A stretch of DNA of 64,000 nucleotides from Clitoria ternatea (Eukaryota > Streptophyta > Magnoliopsida > Fabales > Fabaceae), in contig CM075675.1 of the NCBI GenBank assembly GCA_037962975.1, forward strand, positions 102,477,718 through 102,541,717. The letters are read 5' to 3'. Numbering within the stretch: position 1 is the stretch's first letter; every line of letters begins with the position of its first letter. The translations under genes were made by a program, and so were the position numbers. Under the pieces are notes generated by a model. It did no database searches, had not been told where the DNA came from, and saw nothing but the letters and a program-made list of their open reading frames with translations. Shown in pieces: positions 1 through 11,090 of the stretch.

Positions 1-811
1 ATTGATTAGACAGAAGGTTTTTAGTTTGTTTTGTTGTGAATGCTGTTGAATGAAAAAGTAATAAATAACAGAGAATAAAATTTGCAAAGGATAACAGTAA
101 ATGGTATTGGGAAAATCAGTTTTGTAAAACAGGGATTGGCTTCATCACATCTTCACCTTCTATAAGCTGCATAAGTTTTTATATAAGTAACTCGAAAAGA
201 TAATTTCTACGTCACAATCAAAGTCATTTGTATCGATCCCTCGACTACAAAATTCATAAGAATGATTTCAAACCGCTGATCCCTCAGTCACTTTGAAATC
301 ATCCCAGCATTATCGATCGATTGTTTTGACGTTTATTGCGTTAGACGCCATCCCTGGCTACCTACTCACAATAAGTATTTCTTTCAGATCTGCTTTCAAA
401 AGTCACTTCCCAGCATACTTGAGAAAACTTAAAACAAGAAAATAGTGATCAAGTACTTTCAGGCATTAAACGCAAAAGGAAATACAGAAACTTATCAAAT
501 CTCATTACTAAATAAAAACTTACAACAGCATTACTTCAGTGTTGAATGGATTACAACCAATCCCATAAGGGAGATTTAGCTACTCATAATACAGAAAATA
601 GTGGAAAGTGTGAATGAAATACAGGGGAGGAAGCTGATGATGGATCTCTGATGATTGTTTTCAACTTGATTTATAGAGGTTCTGGTTCAGCTCCCTTTGC
701 CACTTGCGTAGAGCCCATGCAGCATCTTTCAGAGACTTGTGGAAACATAAGAAAATGGGTGAGTTGGCATCGCAGCATTGGTGAACATTAAATTGAAAAA
801 TCCCATACTGC
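1..811. other. Unassigned AT-rich DNA, no gene recognised
   Basis: No open frame of convincing length or known motif is visible on either strand. A short inverted pair (a GATTTCAAA stretch near 262 and TTTGAAATC near 293) could form a small hairpin. The stretch leads directly into the palindrome-rich repeat that follows and may belong to the same degraded element. Confidence 0.5.
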
Positions 812-1275
812 ATGAGTCACGCTTGAGCTTGATGGTCACGCTCAAGCGTGAAGGGTCCTGATACTCATTAAATGTTCCACGCTCAAACCATCTTAATCAC
901 GCTTAAGCGTGGTTTTCTTTTGTTCAGTATGTTTGTTCCACGCTTAATCCATGCTGGTTCCTCGCTCAGGCGCGCTCGGCTTATGCTTTGTTATCCATTA
1001 GTCACGCTCAAGCGTGTAATGCATACGCTCAAGCGTTCTTCACGTGCAGGGTCACGCTTGAGCTCCATATAGTTACGCTCAAGCGTCATTCGTGCCTGGG
1101 TCACGCTCACGCTCACGCTTACTCCTCGCTTGGCCGCTGTTGATCTCACGCTCAAGCGGCTCATCCCCACGCTTGAGCGTGAGGGGGGTCCTGATGCCTC
1201 TTTGTCTCCATTAATTCATGCTTGCCATGCTTAATCCTCGCTTAAGCGTCTAGTATTCACGCTTAAGCGTGAGAG
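812..1275. repeat. Cluster of CACGCTCAAGCGTG-type palindromes
   Basis: Within about 460 bases the 14-base palindrome CACGCTCAAGCGTG, its equivalent CACGCTTGAGCGTG, and close variants (CACGCTTAAGCGTG, ACGCTCAAGCGT) recur more than ten times at irregular spacing. Many half-sites (CACGCTCA, CACGCTTG) lie between them. The spacing is not a fixed tandem period, so this is a dispersed palindrome cluster rather than a satellite. Similar CGCTC/GAGCG palindromes occur in LTRs of some legume retrotransposons, so an LTR origin is the simplest explanation, but this is inference. Confidence 0.75.
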
Positions 1276-1481
1276 GTGCTTATGCTTTCCAACTTTCATG
1301 CTCAAGCTTGCTTACCTTGCTCGCCTTCCTGTTGAATTCCCTGCACTTTCCAAGAGCTTTAACACAACATTTCTTTTATACACTACTTAAAAGATTCATG
1401 CTCACTTCCTTCAATAATTCATTAATTCAGCTCAAATTCTTTACAAAATTAGTTCAAATGAGTCATGAAATCAATGCTTAA

Positions 1482-1685
1482 TCAACACTTATCAATGTCA
1501 TACAAGTTAAAGATAATCTTACATATGATGCACCACCTGTCAGAATAGCTGACAGAAGAATAAAAAAGCTAAGGGACAAGGAAATTCCACTCGTGAAGGT
1601 CATTTGGAGTGAAACGAGAGGAGAAAATGCTACATGGGAACTAGAAAATGAGATGAAAGAGTCTCATCCCCAATTGTTTTACTAA
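1482..1685 (+). pseudogene. C-terminal tail of a Ty3/gypsy polyprotein (chromodomain-like end)
   Basis: The frame is open from about 1482 to the TAA at 1683-1685. It contains PPVRIADRRIKKLRDKEIPL and later an ATWELENEMKESHP-type ending. This matches the usual end of chromoviral Ty3/gypsy polyproteins, where a conserved IPLVKVxW ... ATWE ... E.M...P motif closes the chromodomain-like region after integrase. The rest of the polyprotein is missing upstream, so this is the 3' stump of an element. It is followed by a polypurine tract and an LTR in the expected order, which supports the call. Confidence 0.85.
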
Positions 1686-1716
1686 AAAGTGTAAATTTCG
1701 AGGACGGAATTTTTTT

Positions 1717-1728
1717 AGGGGAGTAGAG
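1717..1728 (+). other. Polypurine tract of the gypsy element
   Basis: A purine run (AGGGGAGTAGAG) sits immediately upstream of the TGTAACACC start of the LTR. This is where plus-strand priming occurs in LTR retrotransposons. Its position between the end of the polyprotein frame and the LTR is diagnostic. Confidence 0.7.
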
Positions 1729-1729
1729 T

Positions 1730-4700
1730 TGTAACACCTCTAATTTCATTATTTCTTGTTTAAAATAAAATTTCAAAGGAATTTGATTATAGTTCTTTAG
1801 AACTTTTTGATTGTTATATAATTTATAATTTTTTAGAATTTTTATATTTTTTTCATTTTTTGAGAATGACAAAAATACCCTTAACCTTTCATCTAATAAC
1901 CAAAATGCGACTGCCGACATCATCGCTTATATCATCGGTGGGTAAATACTTACATCATGAATAATGACCGGTGGGTAAATACTTACATCATAAATAGTGA
2001 CCAGTGGGTGAATACTTACATCATGAATAGTAAAATAAATAATTAAGTAATCTTAAATAGTAAAATTTTATTCCTATAAATAGATGGCTCATTTACAACA
2101 TTTCTACACCAAAATTAGAGAGAGGATCTAGAGAGATAGTACTTAAGGAAGTAGAGGAAAGTAAGTTCTTCTGGTAAAAAGAGATTCTACCGAAGGTGTA
2201 AGGTAATAATATTTTTCTTCTAAACTCTTTTATGATTATTTAGATTATTCTTTTTAGCACTCTTAAACTATTAATATACTATTATTATTATGAATAAGTT
2301 ACTATGGTAAAAATAAATTACCATTGTGTTATTTTTACTACTTACCGTTACTATTCAAAATTTACTATTTATTGTCACTATTTACAATTTACCATTTACT
2401 GTTATTATTCAAATTTATCATTTACCGTTATTATTCAAAATTTATTAGTTGCTGTTACTATTCAAAATTTACTATTTACCGTTACTATTCAAAATTTACT
2501 ATTTACCGTTACTATTTAAAATTTACTATTTACTGTTATTGTTCATGATTTACCATTTACCACTATTATTCAAAATGTACTATTCACGATTTACTATTTA
2601 CTATTACTATTCAAAAATTACTATTTACCATTACTATTGATGATTTACTATTTAACGTTACTATTTACTATTACTATGCGTATTTACTATTGATCATTCT
2701 GATAGCAATCTTAATTTTCATCTCATGCTCATACTGAAATAAATTAGTATTAATATTTTGTTAGAACTTGGAGGCCTATAGTGAATTCACTTTTGGTAGC
2801 AAATCAAGGTAAGGGGGGTGAGATAAGGATATAATACAAAAATACATAAGAATATTAGGAGGAGTCTCCTACTCCTTTTAAACATAACAGTATTATTATT
2901 TTAAAATAATAATTTTTAACTTAAAATTTATAATAATTGTTATTAATAAATTAAGCATCTTGTGTAACTTAATATCTGAAATATTTATTCAAGAACTTGA
3001 ACTATTATGACCTATGCGGACTGGATTGAACCTATGTAAGGACTTGAACTATTATGGACTTGACTGAACCTATGCAAGGACTTGGACTATTTATGACTTA
3101 TATGGACTGAACTAGACCTATGCAAGGACTGGACTATCTTGGATTTACATAGACCTATGCGAGGAATTGACCATAGAACTTAAAACAAACTTTATTAATT
3201 TAAATAATCATTGAATTTTAAATTATCATATTTATAACTGATGTTTAATTATTTGATTTGATTATGATTGTTAATATTTATTTATGTTTTATGATGTTTG
3301 ATTGTGATTGACAATGTTTGATTATGATTGATAATCTTGTACTGTGGAGTTTGAGCATATAGCAAGCATGACGGAAAGCTAAAATTCAGTAAGAATTTAC
3401 TTATCTCCTACTTCTTTATTTACTTATTCATCTTTATTCAAATTACTTTTAAGAAATTTCTTAGATTTCAATAAAACTACATAAGTTTTTAGAAATCTCT
3501 TTTTATCTTTTAATATATATGTATATATCTTTACTAAAATTTAGATTTTTAGTTAGTTTATCAGAAAGAAAAAGAAAAAGAAATTATTTTATAAAAATAA
3601 ATTTTTACTAATAATTTTAATATATATATATATACACATATTATTTTCAAAATGTATAAAAATATTATACAAAATTTTCAAGTACTAAGGTTTTAAAGAT
3701 TGATAATTCTGAATTCGAGTTTTTAGAAATTGATTTTGAATTGACCTATAAACTTTCTAAAGAAGGTTGTGAAATATATTTAAGGCTTTGAAAATCAAAT
3801 TATAAGGAGATTTGATTTGTGATTTGAAAAGGAACTGTACTAAAATTCTATGTGTATTTGAGAAGTTGAAAAAGTACAGTTTACTGGGGTGGCTATGTCA
3901 CGATTCGTAGGCCCTGATGATATAATTGAGTTTCTAAAAGCCTTAACCAACTAAATATGCGAGTAGTTCATGCATCATGAATCATCAAAGAGAAACAAAA
4001 TGATATTGTCTGGGGACGGATTATAGAAACCGAGGATATATTAGAGGAGGCTTAATTGTGAGACTTGGGATGAGAAGGTGTGAAAGGGTGTTTCAGGGGA
4101 CCTGGGGTAGCTCCCTAGTGTCGGGTACTTTCACAATAAAAACCTTCTCAATCTGACTAGTCTCTAAGTGTTTCCATACCAGTTGAGCTGTTCATGTTAT
4201 TATTATCCGGAATTATGGAACAGTGTAAACTCCTGGTTGGCCCAGTGCAAATTAAAATTTAAGGGGCCCGCATATATAGGTAAGTTATGACGAAGATATT
4301 ATATAACATTCGTACATTCATAATTGATTATGTATGTGATTGTGATTGATATTATTATACTAGTTTGTGAAAACCCTTTATTTCTTATGTCCCATTTGGG
4401 AATATTATATTCTGTTTCTCACTCCTTTCTCCATTTTTGTTTCATATGTTTGAATTGATGGATTGTACAGAGGGAATGATCGAAGAATCTCGATAGTATA
4501 TATAGCACATACTAGAAAGGGAGCTCGGTATGAATACTGTGGTCCAATGAATAAATAATGTCACTAGGCAACTGCTCTTGGGCCATGGAGTTTCCTCTCT
4601 TTCTAATGATGTTTAATATCTATTTTATTTGGATGAATGTAAAATTACTTTATAAATTTTAATGATAATTCATGAGGTATTTCGGAAATATTGTATGTAA

Positions 4701-4796
4701 TTTTACTCTGATAGTTTTTTTTAGCGATTATATTTTTAGTAAAAAAAATTTCATGAATTTTTTAGAAATTATTGAGATATAACAGAGGGTGTTATA
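1730..4796 (+). mobile_element. Ty3/gypsy 3' LTR, about 3.07 kb
   Basis: It begins TGTAACACC right after the polypurine tract and ends GGGTGTTATA, an imperfect inverted copy of the start (TA in place of the final CA). It is homologous, in opposite orientation, to the LTR at 4937-8675: both contain a TACTATT-rich array, a stretch around GTGTCGGGTACTTTCAC, and the GTTCTTTAGAACTTTTTGAT block near the start. No matching 5' LTR or internal region lies upstream beyond the polyprotein stump, so the element is 5'-truncated. Confidence 0.8.
2335..2690 (+). repeat. Degenerate TACTATT-rich tandem array inside LTR
   Basis: About 350 bases built from variants of TTACTATTCAAAATTTACTA and TTTACCGTTACTATTCAAAA with a repeat period of roughly 27 bases. 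Open frames through it encode only low-complexity Tyr/Leu/Ile-rich peptides and are not genes. The same kind of array occurs on the opposite strand at 7270-7540 in the related LTR. Confidence 0.85.
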
Positions 4797-4936
4797 AATT
4801 CAAGTAGGAAAGAAGGGTTTGATGGAGAAGGCCTTGACTTTTGAAGGTTCTCCCTATACTTTAGCGGCGTTTCAGTATGATAATTCAAGTGTGCTCTTCG
4901 ACGTTCCTGGCTCCATCACTTATAGCCATGGCTAGG
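4797..4936 (+). other. Short unassigned segment with a 40-codon open frame between two LTRs
   Basis: The segment contains an open frame (about 4804 to the TAG at 4933-4935) that includes EKALTFEGSPYTLAAFQYDN and ends near SITYSHG. The composition looks protein-like, but I do not recognise the family. It is cut at its left end by the LTR boundary at 4796. The next LTR inserted at its stop codon, and the flanking DNA continues at 8676. Confidence 0.4.
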
Positions 4937-7900
4937 TGTAACACCCCCTTATATACATGAGATATATATTAAAAAAAACTTTTAGAAAGATATACATATT
5001 TATCACTCTTTATCTCGCATATACAATGACGTATATACATCTGATTTCCTTTAAATATTGAAAGTAAAAAAAACATTGTCTTTCAATATTTGTCCATAAT
5101 GATAAAATAATTTATAGAAATCATAAGTGATAAATCATTACAGTATTATATCTGGATGGAAAAGTTTATTAAAGTTTAACCTTTACCTTGTTACAATTAT
5201 CTAACTTGATATTGTAATAAGGTAAGGTAAAACTAAACTATACCTCTACTACAAATGTGACCAATCATTTCTAGTCCTTGAACCATCGAGTTTTGGAATC
5301 CTATTCTTGTCATATCTCTTCATCTATTTGATTGAGGATGAGACCACTTTACCCTCTTGTAATTACATATCCTTCAATCTTGAACCGCTAGCTATATATC
5401 ACATAACATATATTTTGGACACAAAATTCAATCAAGAAGGAGTGAGAAACAGAATATAACACTTTACAGATAAGACATAAGCATAAGAGTTTTCACAAAC
5501 TATTAAATTAATATCATCCAAAATCTTGTACACAATTAATTATAAATATAAGGTTCTCACACACATAGCAATCATACTTTCATTCACAACCATCCATACA
5601 GAATATCACAATCACATGTATGACATGTAATGCTTTTAATACTACCTCATTCAGTTTATGCATGTGGGCCCTTAAAGTTTTAGTTTACACTGGGCCAACT
5701 AGGAGCTTACATTATTCTACAATTCCGAATAATAATAACATAAATGTCTTCATGGCATATGAACAGTTCAACTGACGTGGAAACACTTAGAGACTAGTCA
5801 GACTGAGAAAGTTTTTATTGTGAAAGTACCCGACACTAGGGAGCGACCTCAGGTCACCTAAAGCACCCTTTCACACCCTCTCAGTCCAAGGCTAGCAATT
5901 AAGCCCTCTCTAATGTATCATCGGTTTCTATAATCCATCCCCGAACAATATCACATCTCATTTCTCTTTATACTCGCATATTTAGTTGGTTAAGACTTTT
6001 AGAAACTCAATTATTAAATACCATAAAGGTTCACAAAGTCATCTCAATAAACTGTACATTCCCATAAGTTTTTCTTTGAACTTCTGTTATACAGAAATAA
6101 ATTTAGTACAGTCTTCAAATTCATATCTCACCAAAATTAAGTTTTCAAGCCTTAAATATCTCAAAACTTTCTCTTAAAAAACTTCACATATTTACATAAT
6201 TTTTTCCAATTTGAATCTTAACTAGATTGAGTTTAGGAATCTCGACTATAACAAAATATCCTTTAGTTATTTCATTAAGGAAAACCAATTTAAATTTATG
6301 ATTTCTAAAAGAAAATATTTTTTTTAAATCATTAACTAAGAATACTTAAAACTATAAAAATTTTCTTTAATTCAAGAATTAATTATCTCAACCTTTGATT
6401 TTCATAAAATAGCTTCTTTCTAATACTAGATTTTATTCTAGAGATTAAAAATAAAGTTAATGAAAATTATTTCTACGAAGAAATAAAAGACTAAAATAAT
6501 AATAAAATACTTTCTCTTAGAATAAAAATTTAAAGAGTAAGGTAAGAAAATTCTTACTGAGTTTTAACTTTTCGTCATGCTTGCTATATGCTCAAACTTC
6601 ATATCACAAGGTCATCAATCATTCATCAACCACAATCAAGTATTGTAATGTTATCAATCACAATCAAATATCATCAATCATAATTACATATCATTAATCA
6701 CAGTCTAATATTATAAATCATAATATCATTAATCAAAATCAAATATAGTTAATTATAATCAAGTCAAATCAACCAAATATCGCTCATAAATATAATTCAA
6801 AATTTAATGGTTATTTAAATTAGTAGAGTTGATTTTGAGTCCTTATAGTCCATTCCTCACACAGGTCTATATAAGTCCATATATATAATCCAGTCTTCGC
6901 ATAGGTATAGTTCAATCCATACAGGTCATAATAGTCTAAGTCCTTGCATAGGTTTAGTCCAGTTCGCATAGGTTATCCAGGTCTTTGCATAGATATTTCA
7001 GATCAAGTTACACAAGATACACAATTTAAAATTTATATAAATTTTAAGTTAAATAGTTATTATTTTAAAATATTATTATTATTAAATTTAAAAGGAGTAA
7101 GGGACTCCTCCCATTATTCTTATGTCTTTTCATATTATATTCCTATCTCACTCCCCCTTACCTTGAATTGCTACCGAAAGTGAGTTTGCTTTGCACCTCC
7201 GAGTTCTAGAAATATTAATACCAACTTACCTCAGTATAGGCATAAGATAAAAATAAAGATTACTACGTAAAACAGAAATGGTAAATTTTGAACAGTGAAT
7301 AGTGAATAGTAGAACATAAATAGTAACAGTAAATAGTAAAACGTGAATAGTAACCATAAATAGTAAAACGTAAATAGTAACGATAAATAGTAAATCATAA
7401 ATAGTAATAGTAAATAGTAATTCACTATTTGAATAGTATTTTACTATTCGTAATAGTAATTTACTATTTGAATAGTAATTCACTATTTTTAATAGTAATT
7501 TACTGTTGACATAGTAATTTACTATTTAAAATAGTAACTTAAAATAATATTATATCCAGTATAATAATAGATTTCTAAAACGATATGAAAATAAACCTAA
7601 AAAGTATAAAAGATAGTTATTCTTACTTTATGATTTTGGCAGAACCTCATTCCATAAAAATTATTTCTTTCTCTCACTCCTACCACTATCTCTCTAACAC
7701 TGCTATATTAAGAAAATTTAATCTAAACTGTGAATTTTCCCTTCGGTGCTCCTCTCTATTTATAGCAAAAATATGTACTGTGCATTTCATTATTTTATTA
7801 TAAAAAGTATTGTGCAATTTCTGAAATTTTTGTTTCTGGTTACTGTGCAAGTTTGAAATTTTCGTTCATGCACAATGTTTTGCATAGTAAATGTCAGCTG

Positions 7901-8675
7901 AATTATTAAGTCAAATAGTAACCATTCACTTGGTATATTTTAAATATTCAAAATCGACCCTTTTCGAAATTTAGCGATATTATATCAGTTATCACTAATT
8001 TTATGATAAGTAATATAAAGTATAAATTTTAAAAATCTAAAATTTGTTGATAATAAAAATTTATTGATACGTTTTCAATTTTTTTTACGATTGGTAAAAA
8101 TCAAGATTTTACTTAAACCGATAATTTTTAGATAAGTCTACTTGAAATGGATTTTAGAAAATTTTCTTATAATTTAAATTCACTTTCTTGTAAATATTTT
8201 TAATTTTAAGTAACTTTATATGAATTTAAAATTATTTAAAATATTATTTTATTAAAATATTTCAAAAAATTCAAAAAATTCTAGAAAATCATAAATATTA
8301 TGTAGATCAAAAAGTTCTAAAGAACCATAGTCTAATTCCTTCAAAATTTTATTTTAAAATTCTAATAAGAGTTAAATCACAAATATGTAAAAACGTAAAT
8401 ATAAAAACATAAAATAAAAGTTATGAATAATAAATATATTTAAAATTCTTAATATAATTTCATTAATCAATGAATACTAATTAAGTCATTTTAAAATTCT
8501 CGTTCAAAATACATAAATATTATTATTATTATTTTATTTTAAAAAAACAAATAATTAAATATAAATACCAAAATTTCATAAAAAATGATAATAATAAACT
8601 AACTAATAGTAAGTATTTCTCATTAAAGATATATTAATATCTATTTTCTATTTGTGTTGAAAATGAGATGTTACA
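4937..8675 (-). mobile_element. Solo LTR of the same Ty3/gypsy family, 3.74 kb, with 5-bp TSD
   Basis: On the plus strand it starts TGTAACACC and ends TGTTACA. It is flanked by perfect 5-base direct repeats CTAGG at 4932-4936 and 8676-8680. The interior is the reverse complement of much of 1730-4796, including the TACTATT array and the GTTCTTTAGAACTTTTTGAT block, so it is read on the minus strand. There is no internal coding region and no partner LTR in the same orientation. A solo LTR produced by LTR-LTR recombination is the natural reading. It is about 0.67 kb longer than its relative, partly from extra sequence near its minus-strand start. Confidence 0.88.
7270..7540 (-). repeat. AATAGTAA-rich tandem array inside solo LTR
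   Basis: Degenerate short repeats of AATAGTAAAT and AATAGTAATTTACTATTTG type. This is the minus-strand counterpart of the array at 2335-2690. The low-complexity frames here are not genes. Confidence 0.8.
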
Positions 8676-8680
8676 CTAGG

Positions 8681-9001
8681 GGTAATGATACGACGTCATT
8701 TTTGTTCAAATGATATGGACCGAGTCTCTTCAATTTCTAAGACCTATTGTTCAAAAATAACCGCCAAAATAATGAAAGGGGTATAACCACCACGCATGAG
8801 TGGGAGTAATTGTCCCATTATTGACATGACCCACAATGCGTGCAATGCTGTGTTCTAAGAAATGAAATAAATGTGCAACATTTATGAAAAATTTTCTAAG
8901 TAAAAACATGCCTTTTACCCACGCTTATAACCAATGTCATAATAAAGGTTATAGCTTATTAAAGCAATCGACATGGTTACTCCAATAAGCTAGGGGGCAA
9001 A
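8681..9001. other. Unassigned DNA, flank of the solo LTR
   Basis: This continues the sequence interrupted by the solo LTR. No gene or recognised repeat is visible. It ends at the start of an LTR-like stretch. Confidence 0.4.
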
Positions 9002-9656
9002 TGATCCAATCATAATACCGGGCCATGGACAACACTGTAATTTGACCACGATCTGTCATTCAAGACTAGCATCCCGCACAACTTGATGTCATAATACCAG
9101 CTTTTGATATCACGCATAAAGTCCCTGAACTGACTCCGGTACGAGTTGTTCACTTAACACCAGAAAGTCAAAGTTGACCTATACATCAACGTGTTAGATA
9201 GGTAACCTGCAAAGTGATTGATTGGTAGGTAAAGCCGTTTGGAAAATGTCTCTTTCATAGGCCAGCCTTTTTGTGAAGGATCAAAATAGTACAACATAGT
9301 GTACGGGAAACTTTTGGAGCAAGAAGGCTATTCTGTTACCTCCAGATATAAATATCCATGCATCGATGTAGCAAAGGTAGAACATTCTCTTTAGAACTTG
9401 CGCTTGAGCTATGATATTCCCTTTGAATGTTCACTGACTTGAGCGTCAGAGTGTCCTTGCAGGTGACACATTCTTTTGCCCCACAACATATAAGGTTGGT
9501 GGTTTTGTACAAGGAATCACTCTAAAACCTTTATTTTCCACTAAAATAAAGGATATAATACTGGATCCCCACTGGACCGGTGTAAAATCCAAGCTTATAA
9601 ACAGTATTAAGAACTGTCCCGAGGTCGACTCTTGCACCCCGACCCAGACTAGTTCA
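9002..9656 (+). mobile_element. Diverged LTR related to the 51.6 kb element
   Basis: It aligns by eye with 51630-52271. Shared features are a TGATC start, the GAGCTATGATATTC block, GACAGAGTGTCCTTGCA-like and GGAATCACTC blocks, a GGTGTAAAATC-like block, and an end at AGTTCA. There is no primer site or gag after it. The next bases belong to the segmental duplication, so the LTR ends exactly at the duplication breakpoint. No target duplication is seen (GGCAA on the left, ATATG on the right). Confidence 0.7.
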
Positions 9657-10673
9657 ATATGGATTGACCCTATTTGTTGAAAGTCTGACAAGATATAGTT
9701 TTTCTTAAGCCAGGCTTAAGAAGGCTCGATTTTAATTCGGGCTCTTGTCCCCATTTTGATCACTCAAACATTGATTGTGTCGGCATTGAAAAACATAAAA
9801 GCAACCGTTATTTAAGGTTTGTTTTTAAAGTATACAAAGTTTACATTTTAAATTAATACTAATACTGGGTTCTCTCTAACAAAACAAGCTTATAACTCAT
9901 AACTTATGACCTATGATTTTTTGGATAGGTTATAGGTTGATAGTTCTTCACATAGCTTATTAAAATAGATTTGTTTGATGAAATTAGCTTAAATTGTGTT
10001 AAATGACTTTGAAGAAATGTAATATTAAATTATGTGATAGATAAAAGTTATCATTTTTAAAAAGTATGAGGATAAAAATGATAATCAAGCAATTAATGAA
10101 AGAACTTTTAACTTTTGAAAAACTATAAACTACTTGAAGTAGCTTTTTTAAAAAATGGATCTTATGTTATACTACATTCGTTTTAAATATAAAACATTTT
10201 TACCTAATTCACACATATTAAGAAATTTATAGTATTTTTCCAAAATTATCCTTAAAGTGTTTATCATTTATCATTAAATTTTCTTCACTTATTCTCTTCA
10301 TTTAGTTTTTCTCCACTTATTACCTAATTATCATTGGAAAGATAAATAATCTAATTCATGTATGTCATTTATTATTATATTGATTCCAATAAAAGTTATA
10401 CATTAATAAAGGTATTTTGATAAAAAAAATAATTAATGACATTAAAATTTAAAAGATAATTTTATATTAAGAGAGAATTAAAAAAAATTAAATTCAAAGA
10501 CAAAAGTAACATTCTTTAAGAGATTTTCAAAAAATTTATGCCTCTCTCTTTTTATTCATTAAACAACTTTAATAATTTTTAAAAATAAAAAAGTCATATA
10601 AATTAATAGTCACAATGTTAATAATAAAAAAGTTGTATAAATATTGTATTTAAATTTTGATTATATTAATGAG

Positions 10674-10832
10674 GGGTGTTTGGTTTGCTGTTAGAGTTAA
10701 TCAAATCGAATTTTAATTAACCCTAAAAAAATTATTAAACAAGATTTTAATTATTTCAAATAACATAAAAAATTAATATTAAACTTTAAATTTTTTTTAT
10801 TTTTATAACCTCATTCCATACCAAACGAATCT
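10674..10832. mobile_element. MITE-like insertion upstream of EBS copy 1
   Basis: About 160 bases begin GGGGTGTTTGGTTTG and end ATACCAAACGAATC, which gives inverted ends of GTTTGGT type. The sequence is absent from the equivalent place in unit 2 near 26150, where the flanks TTACTGAATG and TTAATAATGAAC are contiguous. The interior resembles the intron 3 MITE at 12208-12365 (the AATATTAA...CTTTA stretch and the ATACCAAACG end). The exact target duplication is unclear. Confidence 0.6.
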
Positions 10833-10956
10833 TTAATAATAAACTAATGCCATTTTAACATTAAAAAAAGTACTTTACTCCCGGGCAAAACCAGCGTCGC
10901 TCACCCCCTTCTCCTCCTGTGGCCCTCGTCTCTTCTTCTCTCAAACCAGTAAACCA

Positions 10957-10973
10957 AACCTAGGGTTCCTCTA
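10957..10973 (+). promoter_or_regulatory. TAGGGTTCCTCT 5' leader motif of EBS copy 1
   Basis: ACCTAGGGTTCCTCT lies about 125 bases upstream of the ATG. The same motif is kept ahead of copies 2 and 3. The TAGGGTT core resembles a reversed telo-box (AACCCTA), which is common in leaders of plant housekeeping genes. A regulatory role is inference from conservation in the three copies. Confidence 0.35.
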
Positions 10974-11090
10974 TTCTTCTATTCCCGCATAACAATTCTC
11001 ATACCCCACATAAATTCAACCATTCTCCTCATCGTTGAACTTCTAACCCATTGCATTTCCAACCTTTTCTTCAGAATCAGATCCTGAGAT

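Noticed and set aside
812..1275. CRISPR or phage-type attachment repeats
   Set aside because: Spacing is irregular, repeats are palindromic 14-mers, and the surrounding DNA is a eukaryotic LTR element.
2304..2640. Overlapping Tyr/Leu-rich frames that look like small membrane proteins
   Set aside because: They are low-complexity translations of a TACTATT tandem array inside an LTR.
7226..7483. Minus-strand frames rich in Tyr, Leu and Val resembling membrane peptides
   Set aside because: Same array in the inverted LTR; no start context or conserved domain.
1730..8675. The two large LTRs as the 5' and 3' LTRs of one element
   Set aside because: They are in opposite orientation, differ by nearly 700 bases, and the second has its own perfect CTAGG target duplication.
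9446..9691. 81-codon minus-strand frame
   Set aside because: It lies antisense within a diverged LTR that aligns with 51630-52271, so it is not a gene.
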